From UBA1140 sp964573285 (lineage in GTDB: Bacteria; Campylobacterota; Campylobacteria; Campylobacterales; Sulfurovaceae), in contig CAZNJD010000005.1 in the NCBI GenBank assembly GCA_964573285.1, positions 22,387 through 86,386 on the forward strand: a stretch of DNA of 64,000 bases, read 5' to 3'. The position numbers and the translations under genes were made by a program. Shown here one piece after another: positions 16,996 through 26,226 of this stretch. A model generated the notes under the pieces. The model made no database searches, had not been told where the DNA came from, and saw only the letters and a program-made list of their open reading frames with translations. The number at the start of each line of letters is the position of its first letter. Position 1 is the first letter of the stretch.

Positions 16996-17874
16996 TTATT
17001 TCAATGATTCCATACCACTGATAATCTCAATGAGTTCAGTCGTAATCGATTCTTGTCTTGCTTTGTTGTACTTAACTGTAAGTTTTTGTACCATCTCACC
17101 TGCATTATTGGTTGCTGCATCCATTGCTTGCATTCTGGCACTATGTTCAGCAGCCAAAGAGTTAAGCAGTGCATAATACATTGAGTAATCAATATATTTT
17201 TTAACCAATGCATCTATTAATGTATCATCATCATCAGGTTCTACTTCTAGTTCTGACATAGAAACACTATTTATATCAACAGTAGAACTATCAACTGGTA
17301 AAAGTTGTTGTTCTACTATCTCTTGGGTTATCATATTAACATAGCCATTATGAACCAAAATAATTTTGTCTGTTTTGCCTTGGATATAATCATCAACAAG
17401 TGCAGATATAAAATCAGCTGCTCTCTCATAATTTGGAGTAGCACTCAAATCTTCTATCTCATTAATCATATCAATTTTATTATATTTATAAAAAGCTATA
17501 CCTTTTTTACCTATAGCACTCAATCTAACCTTTATACCAGAATAATCTTTTAAAAGTTTGTTAACCCTTTTGAGTGTCTGATAGTTAAATCCACCACAAA
17601 GACCTTTATCAGCAGATACAAATACAATATCAATGACTTTTGGATTTGGGTTCTCTCGGAAAAACACATTATCTATTTCGCCATCACTATTATTCATCTT
17701 TTGAGCTATCTCATTGAGAAGTTCAGTCAGTTTGGTTGCATAAACTTTTGAGCGTTTTGCAACCTCTTCTGCTCTTTTGAGTTTAGCTGATGAAACAAGC
17801 TTCATTGCACGGGTAGTCTTTTGCGTACCTTTGACACTTGAAATTTTTCGTTTAATCTCTTTTAAGTTAGCCAT
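16996..17874 (-). CDS. atpG: F1Fo ATP synthase gamma subunit
   Basis: Rotor shaft of F1, 292 residues. The N-terminal helix MANLKEIKRKISSVKGTQKTTRAM and the C-terminal helix region ARMQAMDAATNNA...LTVKYNKARQ are the conserved parts that form the coiled coil; ADKGLCGGFN is the third conserved motif. It lies 17 bp before atpD and 9 bp after atpA. Confidence 0.97.
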   Translation of the reverse strand: MANLKEIKRKISSVKGTQKTTRAMKLVSSAKLKRAEEVAKRSKVYATKLTELLNEIAQKMNNSDGEIDNVFFRENPNPKVIDIVFVSADKGLCGGFNYQTLKRVNKLLKDYSGIKVRLSAIGKKGIAFYKYNKIDMINEIEDLSATPNYERAADFISALVDDYIQGKTDKIILVHNGYVNMITQEIVEQQLLPVDSSTVDINSVSMSELEVEPDDDDTLIDALVKKYIDYSMYYALLNSLAAEHSARMQAMDAATNNAGEMVQKLTVKYNKARQESITTELIEIISGMESLK

Positions 17875-17883
17875 AATTTAGCC

Positions 17884-19398
17884 TTACGCTGAAAAAGATT
17901 CGCTAAAATCGTCTAATGCTTTTAACAATTGAGCTTCAGTCTCGTCTGTAATTTTTTTCTCATCTCTAATACTATCTAAGATAGCAGAGTGTTTAGCGTC
18001 CATATATGGCATAAGTTCTGCTTCAAACTTAGTAACAGCACCTACAGGGATTTTGTCTAAATAACCTTTATTACCTGCTAAAATCATAACAACTTGTTTT
18101 TCAACTGGAACTGGAGAGTATGGTCCTTGTTTAAGAACTTCAACCATTCTAGCACCTCTTTCAAGTTGAGACCTACTATGCTCATCAAGGTCAGATGCAA
18201 ATTGTGCAAAAGCTTGAAGCTCTCTAAATGATGCAAGATCAAGTCTAAGTGTACCTGCAACTTGTTTAGTAGCTTTAATCTGTGCAGACCCACCAACTCT
18301 TGATACAGATAAACCAACATTAATAGCAGGTCTTACACCTGAATTAAATAAATCAGTCTCCAAGAAAATTTGTCCATCTGTAATAGAGATAACATTTGTA
18401 GGAATATATGCTGCAACATCTCCTGCTTGTGTCTCAATAATTGGGAATGCTGTAATAGAACCTGCACCATTCTCATCAGAAAGTTTAGCAGCTCTCTCTA
18501 ATAGTCTTGAGTGTAGATAAAATACATCACCTGGATATGCTTCTCGTCCTGGTGGTCTTCTCAAAATCAATGACATCTCTCTATATGCAACAGCATGTTT
18601 AGATAAATCATCATAGAAAATTACTGCATGTTTTGCATTATACATATAATGTTCTGCTAATGTTACCCCAGCATAAGGTGCTAAAAATTGGAAAGCAGAA
18701 GAGTCAGCAGCTGAAGCACTAACAATAATTGTATAGTCCATAGCTCCTGCCTCTTCTAACTTTTTCACAAGTGAAGCAACAGTTGATTGTTTTTGACCAA
18801 TTGCAACATAAACACAGATAACACCATTACCTTTTTGGTTAATGATTGTATCAATTGCTAAAGTTGTTTTACCTGTTTGTCTATCACCAATAATAAGTTC
18901 TCTTTGTCCTCTTCCAACTGGAACTAATGCGTCAATTGCTTTAATACCTGTTTGAAGTGGCTCATGAACTGATTTTCTAGCCATAATTCCTGGTGCTTTT
19001 GTCTCAAGAAGTCTAGTCTCTTTTGATTCGATTGGACCTTTACCATCAACTGGCTCTCCAAGAGGATTTACAACTCTTCCTACCATTGCATCACCTACTG
19101 GGATACTAAGAAGTTTTCCTGTTCTTTTTACGCTCATGCCCTCAACTATTCCTGCCATGGAACCTAGAACAACGATACCTACATTAGCCTCTTCCAGGTT
19201 AAGAACCATACCCTTAACACCAGTTTCAAACTCTACAACTTCACCTGCCATAACACTATTTAGACCATATACAGATGTAATTCCATCTGCAACGCCTACT
19301 ACTTTACCAACCTCGTTGATATCCACACTTATTTCGAAATTCTCAATTCTCTCTTTAATTATTGAGCTGATTTCGTCTGCTTGTAATTTGTTTGCCAC
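17884..19398 (-). CDS. atpA: F1Fo ATP synthase alpha subunit
   Basis: Non-catalytic nucleotide-binding alpha subunit of F1, 504 residues. The P-loop GDRQTGKT is near residue 170 and the signature VGLSVSRVGGSAQ near 370. An N-terminal helix (about 1-25) should contact the delta subunit. Standard position between atpH and atpG. Confidence 0.98.
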   Translation of the reverse strand: MANKLQADEISSIIKERIENFEISVDINEVGKVVGVADGITSVYGLNSVMAGEVVEFETGVKGMVLNLEEANVGIVVLGSMAGIVEGMSVKRTGKLLSIPVGDAMVGRVVNPLGEPVDGKGPIESKETRLLETKAPGIMARKSVHEPLQTGIKAIDALVPVGRGQRELIIGDRQTGKTTLAIDTIINQKGNGVICVYVAIGQKQSTVASLVKKLEEAGAMDYTIIVSASAADSSAFQFLAPYAGVTLAEHYMYNAKHAVIFYDDLSKHAVAYREMSLILRRPPGREAYPGDVFYLHSRLLERAAKLSDENGAGSITAFPIIETQAGDVAAYIPTNVISITDGQIFLETDLFNSGVRPAINVGLSVSRVGGSAQIKATKQVAGTLRLDLASFRELQAFAQFASDLDEHSRSQLERGARMVEVLKQGPYSPVPVEKQVVMILAGNKGYLDKIPVGAVTKFEAELMPYMDAKHSAILDSIRDEKKITDETEAQLLKALDDFSESFSA

Positions 19399-19425
19399 TG
19401 CAACTCCTTCCGTTTAGATTACTTT

Positions 19426-19956
19426 TTATAATGATTTTGTAATAAAATCAATTAATTGTTCTTTAACTCTCTGCTTAGAGAAGTTAACCTCAATACCCAA
19501 ATCATCAACTGTTACTTTTATACCATCTAATTCACTCTTTTGTTGAGTTAATTTAACAGTAGAACCTGTATAAGTTTTTAATGAGTTTTCCAAGTTGATA
19601 AGTTCTGCATCTCCTAATTCGCTACTAGAAGTTACAACTCCTTTATACTCATTTTTCTCTTTTTGTAACTCTTGATTTAGACTTTTTGATATAATTGGGA
19701 TTAAATCCAATCTATCATTCTCACCTAAAATCTTAATAAAGTTAACTAATGTGCTATCTGCATCTTTTATTCCATCTAAAATAAAATCCACCTTTTGAGT
19801 TGATGAAATAAGTGGTGAATTAATCTTTTCTGAAATATTCTCATCATCAAATAGAGATGATATAGCATTGAAAACTTCACTAAATGAAAATTTTTGTTCA
19901 GTAGAGATAACTTCTAATAGAGCTTTAACATATCGTTTTGCTATCAACTCTTCCAT
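19426..19956 (-). CDS. atpH: F1Fo ATP synthase delta subunit
   Basis: Delta subunit, 176 residues, which ties F1 to the peripheral stalk. The N-terminal helical domain starts LIAKRYVKALLEV, a typical AtpH opening, and the C-terminal part ends with LDGIKVTVDDLGIEVNFSKQ, close to the usual GGxxVxxGDxxxDxS region but less conserved. Its start codon overlaps the atpF stop by one base. Confidence 0.93.
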   Translation of the reverse strand: MEELIAKRYVKALLEVISTEQKFSFSEVFNAISSLFDDENISEKINSPLISSTQKVDFILDGIKDADSTLVNFIKILGENDRLDLIPIISKSLNQELQKEKNEYKGVVTSSSELGDAELINLENSLKTYTGSTVKLTQQKSELDGIKVTVDDLGIEVNFSKQRVKEQLIDFITKSL

Positions 19957-20495
19957 TATGCCACCTTTTTAGATATTAAAGATACAATTTTAGAGTTATC
20001 GATAGCAATATCACTATTTTCAATACCATCTTCTAATAACTCATTAATTGTAGCTTTTACCATTTTTTTCTTCTCTACTTCCATTTTTTCATCTAAATGT
20101 TTTTCGAGAGAAGCAATAGTTTCTTGACTCTTTTTAGTAATATTTTCAGCCAAAATTTTAGCTTCTGCATTACTATCAGTTATTAGCTCTTTTGCTCTAT
20201 CTTGAGTATGCACTAAATTTTTTTGGGCTAATTGAGCTTCATTTTTAGATTCTGCTAATTTAGCTTTTATCTCATTTAACTGATTTTGAATATCTGCACT
20301 TCGTCCTTTAAAAAACTCTTTAATAGGATTAGCTACAAGATAATATATAAGCCCTGCAAAAATACCAAAATTAAGAACTCTATAGAAAAAGTCAGAATTA
20401 CTCATACTAACTTCATGATGTTCAGTTCCACTTGCTATTGCTACCATAGGTAACAAAAAAGCGAAAACTAAAACGATTTTACTCTTATTATTCAT
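19956..20495 (-). CDS. atpF: F1Fo ATP synthase b subunit
   Basis: Peripheral stalk b subunit of about 179 residues. The ATG at 20495 is chosen because a near-perfect AAAGGAGG lies upstream; a TTG at 20522 would add nine residues. The N-terminus looks like a cleavable signal peptide (hydrophobic core then AIASG), followed by a second hydrophobic segment (FGIFAGLIYYLVANPIKEFF) that is the usual b-subunit anchor, then a long coiled coil. A signal-peptide-like leader on b is familiar from Campylobacterota. It pairs with the b' gene just upstream, 13 bp away. Confidence 0.93.
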   Translation of the reverse strand: MNNKSKIVLVFAFLLPMVAIASGTEHHEVSMSNSDFFYRVLNFGIFAGLIYYLVANPIKEFFKGRSADIQNQLNEIKAKLAESKNEAQLAQKNLVHTQDRAKELITDSNAEAKILAENITKKSQETIASLEKHLDEKMEVEKKKMVKATINELLEDGIENSDIAIDNSKIVSLISKKVA

Positions 20496-20508
20496 TCTCC
20501 ATCCTCCT

Positions 20509-20931
20509 TTATAGATTGCCAATTTTAGTTTTTAAACTCTCTTTAAAAAGAGGTAATTGGGTAGAAAGAGACTTTTGTAGCTCTTTTTTATTATTATTGA
20601 GTTCATCAACAAAAGATTGATATTTGGTATCAAGTTCTTTAATTTTACTCTCAATTTCAGTATCTGCTAAAGCTTTAGCTTCATTTACAGCTTCTTCTCT
20701 AACAGTATTTGCCTCTGCTTTAGCATTAGCTAAAATAGCATCAGCTTTAGCTCGTAGTTCATCGCTAGTTCCTGACATCTCTTTTGCATTTTTCAAATCA
20801 TTAGCGATAGAGTTATCTCTATCCTCCATAAACTTTAACAAAGGCTTATATAGTATTTGATTTAATAAATACAGAAGAGAAAAGAAAATAACTAGAACAA
20901 ATAACATCAAACCAAGGTTCAGGTCAAGCAT
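20509..20931 (-). CDS. atpF': F1Fo ATP synthase b' subunit
   Basis: A second, diverged stalk subunit of 140 residues: one N-terminal transmembrane helix (about 6-26), YKPLLKFMEDRDN, then an Ala/Glu/Lys-rich coiled coil. A b/b' heterodimer is the rule in photosynthetic bacteria and Campylobacterota. It is the first gene of the atp cluster here; the Fo a and c subunits (atpB, atpE) are not in the window, also usual for this phylum. AGGAG precedes the ATG. Confidence 0.93.
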   Translation of the reverse strand: MLDLNLGLMLFVLVIFFSLLYLLNQILYKPLLKFMEDRDNSIANDLKNAKEMSGTSDELRAKADAILANAKAEANTVREEAVNEAKALADTEIESKIKELDTKYQSFVDELNNNKKELQKSLSTQLPLFKESLKTKIGNL

Positions 20932-20956
20932 TAAAACTCCTCAAAAAATTTCGCGT

Positions 20957-20962
20957 ATTATA
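20957..20962 (-). promoter_or_regulatory. Probable -10 box of the ATP synthase operon
   Basis: On the minus strand a perfect TATAAT lies 26-31 bases upstream of the atpF' ATG, preceded by long A/T tracts in a 143-bp gap after parB. It suggests that the atp genes have their own promoter besides any read-through from fmt-birA-parAB. Confidence 0.6.
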
Positions 20963-21074
20963 ACTTGTTTTTTTTAATATATCTATTAAAAAAAAACACT
21001 TTAATAGTTATAAAATATATAATAGGAGATTAACTAATTCTTGTTACAATAAGTATCATTATAATAAGAAAAAA

Positions 21075-21926
21075 TTATTTTATCATAGAGAGGAAATTTT
21101 CTAGCTCTTTTTCACTTTTAAATTTAATTTCTAACTTATCACTCTTCAATTTAAATGAAAAAGGAAGTTTTTGAGATATTATTTTTTTATGATTGATTAC
21201 AAAATCAATATTTTTCTGGGAACTATCCTTATTATTAGATTTGATTTTTCTATTTTTGGCAATCAATTCAGCCTCACGAACACTTAATTTTTGAGTTATG
21301 ATTGTATCAACTAATGATTTTTGCTCCAAAGTATCAAATCCAACTAATATTTTGGCATGACCTTGAGATATATTTCCATCTGTTAACTTTTTTTGTACAT
21401 AATCTGATAGAGCCAATAGTCGAAGGGTATTAGTAATTTGTGAACGACTCTTATTAACAATATTAGCCAAAGCATCATGTGTAATTTCATACACCTTTAT
21501 CAACTCATCATAAGAGTGTGCCAACTCTATAGCATTTAAATCTTCTCTTTGAATATTTTCAATTAGTGCTAATTCATGAAGTTTAGCTTCATCAATATCA
21601 ACATCAGCAATAATAGATTTGATACTATCTAACCCTGCTAATAGATGTGCTCGAAGTCGCCTTTCACCAGCTACAAGTAGATAGTTATCACCTTTATCTA
21701 TAACAACAATTGGTTGTAAAAGACCATGCCGTTTAATAGATTCACTTAACTCAAATAGAGCCTCTTTATCGAAATTTTTTCTTGGTTGATATGGATTTGG
21801 AGTAATCATATCAATCGGAATATTTTTTATCTCTCCTGAGGAATGGGTATCGAATGAACTCATTTGACTCTCATAAGCTCGTCCTACCTCATCTAGTATT
21901 ACACTCAAACCTTTACCTAATGCCAT
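21075..21926 (-). CDS. parB: Chromosome partitioning protein ParB
   Basis: A 283-residue CTP-dependent clamp protein that loads at parS sites and drives origin segregation with ParA. It has the ALGKGLSVIL opening, the NPYQPRKNFD motif, the CTPase box GERRLRAHLLAGL and ENIQREDLNAIE (about residues 95-135), a helix-turn-helix (SRSQITNTLRLL) and a C-terminal dimerisation segment. It follows parA by 3 bp. No parS palindrome was seen in the window. Confidence 0.95.
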   Translation of the reverse strand: MALGKGLSVILDEVGRAYESQMSSFDTHSSGEIKNIPIDMITPNPYQPRKNFDKEALFELSESIKRHGLLQPIVVIDKGDNYLLVAGERRLRAHLLAGLDSIKSIIADVDIDEAKLHELALIENIQREDLNAIELAHSYDELIKVYEITHDALANIVNKSRSQITNTLRLLALSDYVQKKLTDGNISQGHAKILVGFDTLEQKSLVDTIITQKLSVREAELIAKNRKIKSNNKDSSQKNIDFVINHKKIISQKLPFSFKLKSDKLEIKFKSEKELENFLSMIK

Positions 21927-21929
21927 AGA

Positions 21930-22712
21930 CTATCCTTTTAGAATACTTTTTGCTAAATTAGTATAAGCAATTGCTCCTTTGGATTTTTTGGCATACTCTA
22001 TTACAGGTTTACCAAAACTAGGAGACTCTGCTACCTTGACATTTCGAGGAACGATAATAAAATCATTTTTTTTATCCAAAAAAAGTTTATCTTTAAAATG
22101 ATGTGATAAATCATCGAGAACCTGTTTTGATAAATTATTTTGACCTGAATACATTGTTGGGAGAAACCCTTTAATGGTAAGCTTAGGATTGATAGACTTC
22201 TTTAAAAGATTAATAGTATTAAGAAGCTGTGCTAAACCCTCTAGTGCAAAAAACTCACACTGTATTGGAATAATCACAGAATCAGCAGCTCCTAATGCAT
22301 TAATCGTTATAGGTCCTAATGCAGGAGGTGAATCTATTAAAATATAATCATATTTACTATTTACTGGCTCTAATGCTTTTTTTAATAATAGTTCTCTATT
22401 CTTTTTTCTGGAGTTATAAAACTCTTTTTCTACTCCTACTAAACCTATATTTGCAGGTACCATATCGAGGTTTTTTATTTTTGTTTTTAAAATAACCTCT
22501 GAAATCTTTTTAATACCTATAAGTACATGATATACATTATACTCATAATCATTCCTATTAAAACCTAAACTTGTTGTTGCATTTGTCTGTGGGTCAGCAT
22601 CAATAATTAGTACTTTTTTACCTTTTTTAGCCAATGAAGCAGCAAGGTTAATTGTTGTTGTTGTTTTACCCACGCCACCCTTTTGGTTGGCTATTGTAAT
22701 TATCTCACTCAT
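21930..22712 (-). CDS. parA: Chromosome partitioning ATPase ParA (Soj)
   Basis: A 260-residue deviant-Walker ATPase. The P-loop KGGVGKTTT (10-18) with the signature lysine, the VLIIDADPQTNAT switch and the DYILIDSPPALG Walker B region are intact. It binds nucleoid DNA and, with ParB, moves chromosome origins. It overlaps birA by 4 bp and precedes parB. Confidence 0.97.
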   Translation of the reverse strand: MSEIITIANQKGGVGKTTTTINLAASLAKKGKKVLIIDADPQTNATTSLGFNRNDYEYNVYHVLIGIKKISEVILKTKIKNLDMVPANIGLVGVEKEFYNSRKKNRELLLKKALEPVNSKYDYILIDSPPALGPITINALGAADSVIIPIQCEFFALEGLAQLLNTINLLKKSINPKLTIKGFLPTMYSGQNNLSKQVLDDLSHHFKDKLFLDKKNDFIIVPRNVKVAESPSFGKPVIEYAKKSKGAIAYTNLAKSILKG

Positions 22713-23344
22713 CTTAAACTATATACTCTCTTATTATTTATAATTAATGAACCATCTTCAGATAAAACGGCGTTCTGGAGGCTTTTATATTCCCCTTGAA
22801 TATGTGTAGAAACTTTTTTACTTCTCTCAAATTCTATCGCATATTTACTAAATACTCGCTTCCAATTTGGAGACTTTTCAAGCTCTTCAAGATACCTTTC
22901 TAGTAAAAAATCAGCTTGGATATTGATATTTAGTGCTTTATAGCTATTTGAATTTTTTTTCAAATTTATACCCATTCCACACACTAAAATATTATCTATT
23001 TTTTTTGTTATTGTTCCACCAATTTTATACTTAAAAGAATATAAATCGTTAGGCCATTTTAGCCAAACATCATTGGCAAACTCTCCTAATACCTCTTTCA
23101 TAATAAAAGAAAAATATATAGAAGCTGAATTTAGTGGCAAATCTTCTGGTAAATCATCTAAATTTAGAGCAAAAGAGAAAAATAGATTTCCAACTCCTCC
23201 TTCCCATAAGTTATCTCTACTTCCTATACCATTAGTTTGTCTTTTTGCCATAATAGCAATTGGTGGAGATAACTTTTTATTAGCTATTTGTTCAACTAAA
23301 TAGTTTTGTGTTGATTTCAATTCATCAAAGTAAAGAATTTCCAA
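22709..23344 (-). CDS. birA: Biotin-protein ligase, catalytic domain only
   Basis: Attaches biotin to the carboxylase carrier protein. At 211 residues it has the ligase core: KSTQNYL, the biotinyl-AMP motif AKRQTNGIGSRDNLW (equivalent of GRGRxGxxW, slightly diverged), KWPNDLY, and KIGGTITK. It lacks the N-terminal DNA-binding domain of E. coli BirA, so it cannot be the same kind of repressor. Overlaps fmt by 20 bp and parA by 4 bp. Confidence 0.93.
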   Translation of the reverse strand: MEILYFDELKSTQNYLVEQIANKKLSPPIAIMAKRQTNGIGSRDNLWEGGVGNLFFSFALNLDDLPEDLPLNSASIYFSFIMKEVLGEFANDVWLKWPNDLYSFKYKIGGTITKKIDNILVCGMGINLKKNSNSYKALNINIQADFLLERYLEELEKSPNWKRVFSKYAIEFERSKKVSTHIQGEYKSLQNAVLSEDGSLIINNKRVYSLR

Positions 23345-24236
23345 CTCTAAGCCCTCTTCCTACACAGTATGATTTGGCATCCATCACTTTTTTGGATATA
23401 GGTTGTAGTTGTTTTATTCTGACTATACCTATGGTACAAGATATAATTATACTACTCTTTTCTATTTCTATAATCTCTCCTGCTTTTCCAATGTGTGTTC
23501 TATCAATTAACTCAACACCTAAAATTTTAGTACCATTAGATGCAAAAATACCAGGCCATCCTAAAAATGCACGATATTTATTATATAACTCTATAGCACT
23601 ATTAAAAGATACTTCACCATCAGATTTTTTGATTTTTTTGCAATGAGTTGCAACTGCCCTAATCTGCTCTATAGGATTAATATCATCAAATTTTTCTATT
23701 ATCTGGGTTGTTAATATACAAGCATCATCACTTAATCTTTGCATTAGTTCAGGTAGAACCATAGTTTGTGGAATTTTAAAATAGCGATATCCCAAAATAG
23801 GACCACTATCTAACCCCTCTTCCATAAGCATTGCAGTCACACCTGTAAATTTATCACCATTTAGCAAAGATTGTTGTACAGGACTAGCTCCTCTATATTG
23901 AGGTAAAAGTGAAGCATGGAGATTAATACATGGAGCGATAGAGAGCATATTTTTTGGTAAAATCTGACCAAAAGCAGCAACAACAATAAAATCAGGCTTT
24001 GCCTCTACTATTGCTTCATAAATACCATTATCAGTAAGTTTTTGAGGTTGTAAAATTTTTAAATTATATTCAATTGCCATTAGTTTAACTTCAGGAGCTT
24101 TTAGCTCCTTTTTCCGTCCTACAGGTCTATCAGGCTGTGTTAATACCAATGGTATCTCTATATTATCACTGTTAATCAATGTTCCTAATATCTCCTTGGC
24201 ATAATGGGGTGTTCCCATATAAACTACTCTTTTCAA
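23325..24236 (-). CDS. fmt: Methionyl-tRNA formyltransferase
   Basis: Formylates initiator Met-tRNA using 10-formyltetrahydrofolate. The 303 residues show VYMGTPHYAKEIL at the N-terminus, the catalytic region CINLHASLLPQYRGASPVQQSLLNGD with NxHxSLLP, and EGLDSGPIL; the C-terminal domain (about 200-303) is the tRNA-binding OB fold. It heads the fmt-birA-parA-parB run on the minus strand. In Campylobacter its upstream neighbour is proB, but here a 1.8-kb gene of opposite orientation lies between. Confidence 0.96.
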   Translation of the reverse strand: MKRVVYMGTPHYAKEILGTLINSDNIEIPLVLTQPDRPVGRKKELKAPEVKLMAIEYNLKILQPQKLTDNGIYEAIVEAKPDFIVVAAFGQILPKNMLSIAPCINLHASLLPQYRGASPVQQSLLNGDKFTGVTAMLMEEGLDSGPILGYRYFKIPQTMVLPELMQRLSDDACILTTQIIEKFDDINPIEQIRAVATHCKKIKKSDGEVSFNSAIELYNKYRAFLGWPGIFASNGTKILGVELIDRTHIGKAGEIIEIEKSSIIISCTIGIVRIKQLQPISKKVMDAKSYCVGRGLRVGNSLL

Positions 24237-24330
24237 TAGCCACTCCTTTAATTTTTAATCGCATTATAGCAAAAGATTAAAAAAATAGAATATTTATAGC
24301 AATTTAAGAAGTTAATTATAATAAACAATT

Positions 24331-24336
24331 TATAAT
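24331..24336 (+). promoter_or_regulatory. Probable -10 box of the Spherulin-4-domain gene
   Basis: TATAAT 59-64 bases before the ATG. Between them a direct repeat (ATATATTAATAT, twice, 15 bp apart) occupies the likely 5' leader. Inference from consensus and position. Confidence 0.4.
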
Positions 24337-24394
24337 GGATATATATTAATATAGACTTATATATTAATATTAAATAATATTAAAAGGAATAGAG

Positions 24395-26188
24395 ATGAAA
24401 AGAAGAAACTTTTTACAAGGATTATGTACGATACCTATTATTGGATTAATACCTACAATAGGATTTGCACAAGAAGATTATAGTATAATAGCACCACAAA
24501 CGAGTGGATTAGATAGAGTTATAACTATTATAGAAGAGGATGAACGACTAAATAAGAGAGTCACTCCAGAGGATATACAAGATGCTATAAACTCTGCAAA
24601 GAGGATGAATGAGATTATATTAGAAGCTATTATAAATACAGGTGTAGCTAATGATAAGAAAATCTCAATAGCTGACACACGAGAGTTAAATGATTATATA
24701 TTTCATAACTATCATGATGAGTGGATAGTTCTACATGGAGATGATGAAGAGGATAGTGAAACAGGTTTTCACAAAGTCGTTAATGATGGAGCTAGAACCA
24801 AACTATATGGCAGGAATGCCATAAACAAGATTTTTGATAACATTTACCATTTAGGATTTGAGACTCATCTAAAAAATCGTTTACTAAATGAAGATGGTGA
24901 TAAAAATGCTAGTTATAAAAAAGTAGCAATATGGTTAGATAGCCTACTTCGTGATGATTTAGAAGCAGGAAATTTAGCAAATCCAAATATCAAAGAGGTT
25001 GTAGGAGAGACAGGAACAGGGCTTGACCAAACAATTAGTATAATTTACAATGATAAAGGATTACAAAAAAGAGTATCAATAGGAGATATGAGAATAGGTG
25101 CTAATAGTGCAAATGAGATGAATAAACTCATTATCGAGAGTATAGAGGCTACAGGTGCAGGTGCTAGTGGTAGTTTTAGTATCCAAAATGTAAAAGATAT
25201 GAATACCTTTTTGGTTAATAACTATGCCTCTAATTGGACTTTGCTTCATGGAGATGATGAAGATAATGAAGAGACAGGATACCACAAAGTGCAAAGTGAT
25301 GGAGCAAAAACAAAAATTTTTGGTAAAAATGCTATAAATAGAGTATTTGATGGAATATACCATTTAGGATTTGAGACAACTTATAAAAACAGATTAGTTA
25401 ATGAAGATGGAGATAAAAATGTTTCATTTAAAAATGTAGCTCAGTGGCTCACAGGACTTATGGCAGATGATTTAGATAATCAAAAAGAGGATTTGAAAAT
25501 CCTAATTCCTTTATATAGTTATCCGAATAAAGATATATGGCAGAAGTTAATAGATATAAAAAATGCTCATCCAAATGCTGAAATTATTGCTATTGTCAAT
25601 CCAAATAATGGACATTTTAGAGAAAAAGATGATAACTATTCAAATGAAATTCAAAAACTAATAGATGCCAAAATAAAAGTAATAGGATATGTATATACTC
25701 AATATGCTAATAGAGATAGTGATGATGTAGTTGATGATATAGAAGCATGGAGTAATATATATAAAGCTGATGGAGTAAGTGGTATATTCTTTGATGAGAC
25801 ATCAAATAAAAGTAGTGATTTAACATATTATACTAATCTAAGCAACGAAGCCAAAATAAGAGGATTGAATTTTGTAATATTAAATCCAGGAATTACAACT
25901 GACCAAGCATATATAGATGCAGATATTGCAAATATAGTAACAAGTTATGAAAATTCAAATAGAAAGCTTTTGGAAAATCCACCATCTACATACAATACCC
26001 CAACTCAAAATACAAAGCTTTCAATTCTAATTTATAAAATGGAAGATGATACTGTAGATGACCTAATAGCATTTGCAAGAGAGCATAAATTCTCATATAT
26101 ATATTTTACTGAAGATGGATTTGATGGTAATCCATGGGATAGTATTTCTGATTATTTAGAGGATGAAGTCATTAAAATGATGGTATAA
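24395..26188 (+). CDS. Tat-exported two-repeat protein with Spherulin-4 (GH135-like) domain
   Basis: A 597-residue exported protein. The N-terminus is a twin-arginine signal (KRRNFLQGL, then a hydrophobic stretch ending GFAQ near residue 25). Two copies of a roughly 152-residue module follow (about 38-189 and 209-360), each with LHGDDE, ETGxHKV, DGAxTKxxGxNAIN, YHLGFE and a calcium-loop-like NEDGDKN. I do not recognise the module. Residues 367-597 are a TIM-barrel-like Spherulin-4 domain (IPLYSYPN, GYVYTQYANR, GIFFDE with Asp467/Glu468, ILNPG), related to the polysaccharide hydrolase Sph3 (GH135). Likely a folded, possibly cofactor- or metal-loaded polysaccharide-acting enzyme. It interrupts the proB-fmt neighbourhood. 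Confidence 0.8.
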   Translation: MKRRNFLQGLCTIPIIGLIPTIGFAQEDYSIIAPQTSGLDRVITIIEEDERLNKRVTPEDIQDAINSAKRMNEIILEAIINTGVANDKKISIADTRELNDYIFHNYHDEWIVLHGDDEEDSETGFHKVVNDGARTKLYGRNAINKIFDNIYHLGFETHLKNRLLNEDGDKNASYKKVAIWLDSLLRDDLEAGNLANPNIKEVVGETGTGLDQTISIIYNDKGLQKRVSIGDMRIGANSANEMNKLIIESIEATGAGASGSFSIQNVKDMNTFLVNNYASNWTLLHGDDEDNEETGYHKVQSDGAKTKIFGKNAINRVFDGIYHLGFETTYKNRLVNEDGDKNVSFKNVAQWLTGLMADDLDNQKEDLKILIPLYSYPNKDIWQKLIDIKNAHPNAEIIAIVNPNNGHFREKDDNYSNEIQKLIDAKIKVIGYVYTQYANRDSDDVVDDIEAWSNIYKADGVSGIFFDETSNKSSDLTYYTNLSNEAKIRGLNFVILNPGITTDQAYIDADIANIVTSYENSNRKLLENPPSTYNTPTQNTKLSILIYKMEDDTVDDLIAFAREHKFSYIYFTEDGFDGNPWDSISDYLEDEVIKMMV

Positions 26189-26196
26189 ATTCAAAA

Positions 26197-26223
26197 AAAC
26201 CTCTATAAAAACTATAGAGGTTT
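26197..26223. terminator. Bidirectional terminator between convergent genes
   Basis: A perfect 11-bp stem (AAACCTCTATA / TATAGAGGTTT) around a 5-base loop in the 38-bp gap between the Spherulin-4-domain gene and proB. A-tracts on one side and T-tracts on the other allow termination in both directions. Confidence 0.8.
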
Positions 26224-26226
26224 ATA

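Noticed and set aside
21075..22712. parS site near parAB
   Set aside because: I looked for the GTTTCACGTGAAAC-type palindrome in and around parA and parB and saw none in the window.
24395..26188. Recent horizontal transfer of the Spherulin-4 gene on base composition
   Set aside because: Its AT content and codon use look like those of the neighbours, so composition gives no support; only the broken synteny does.
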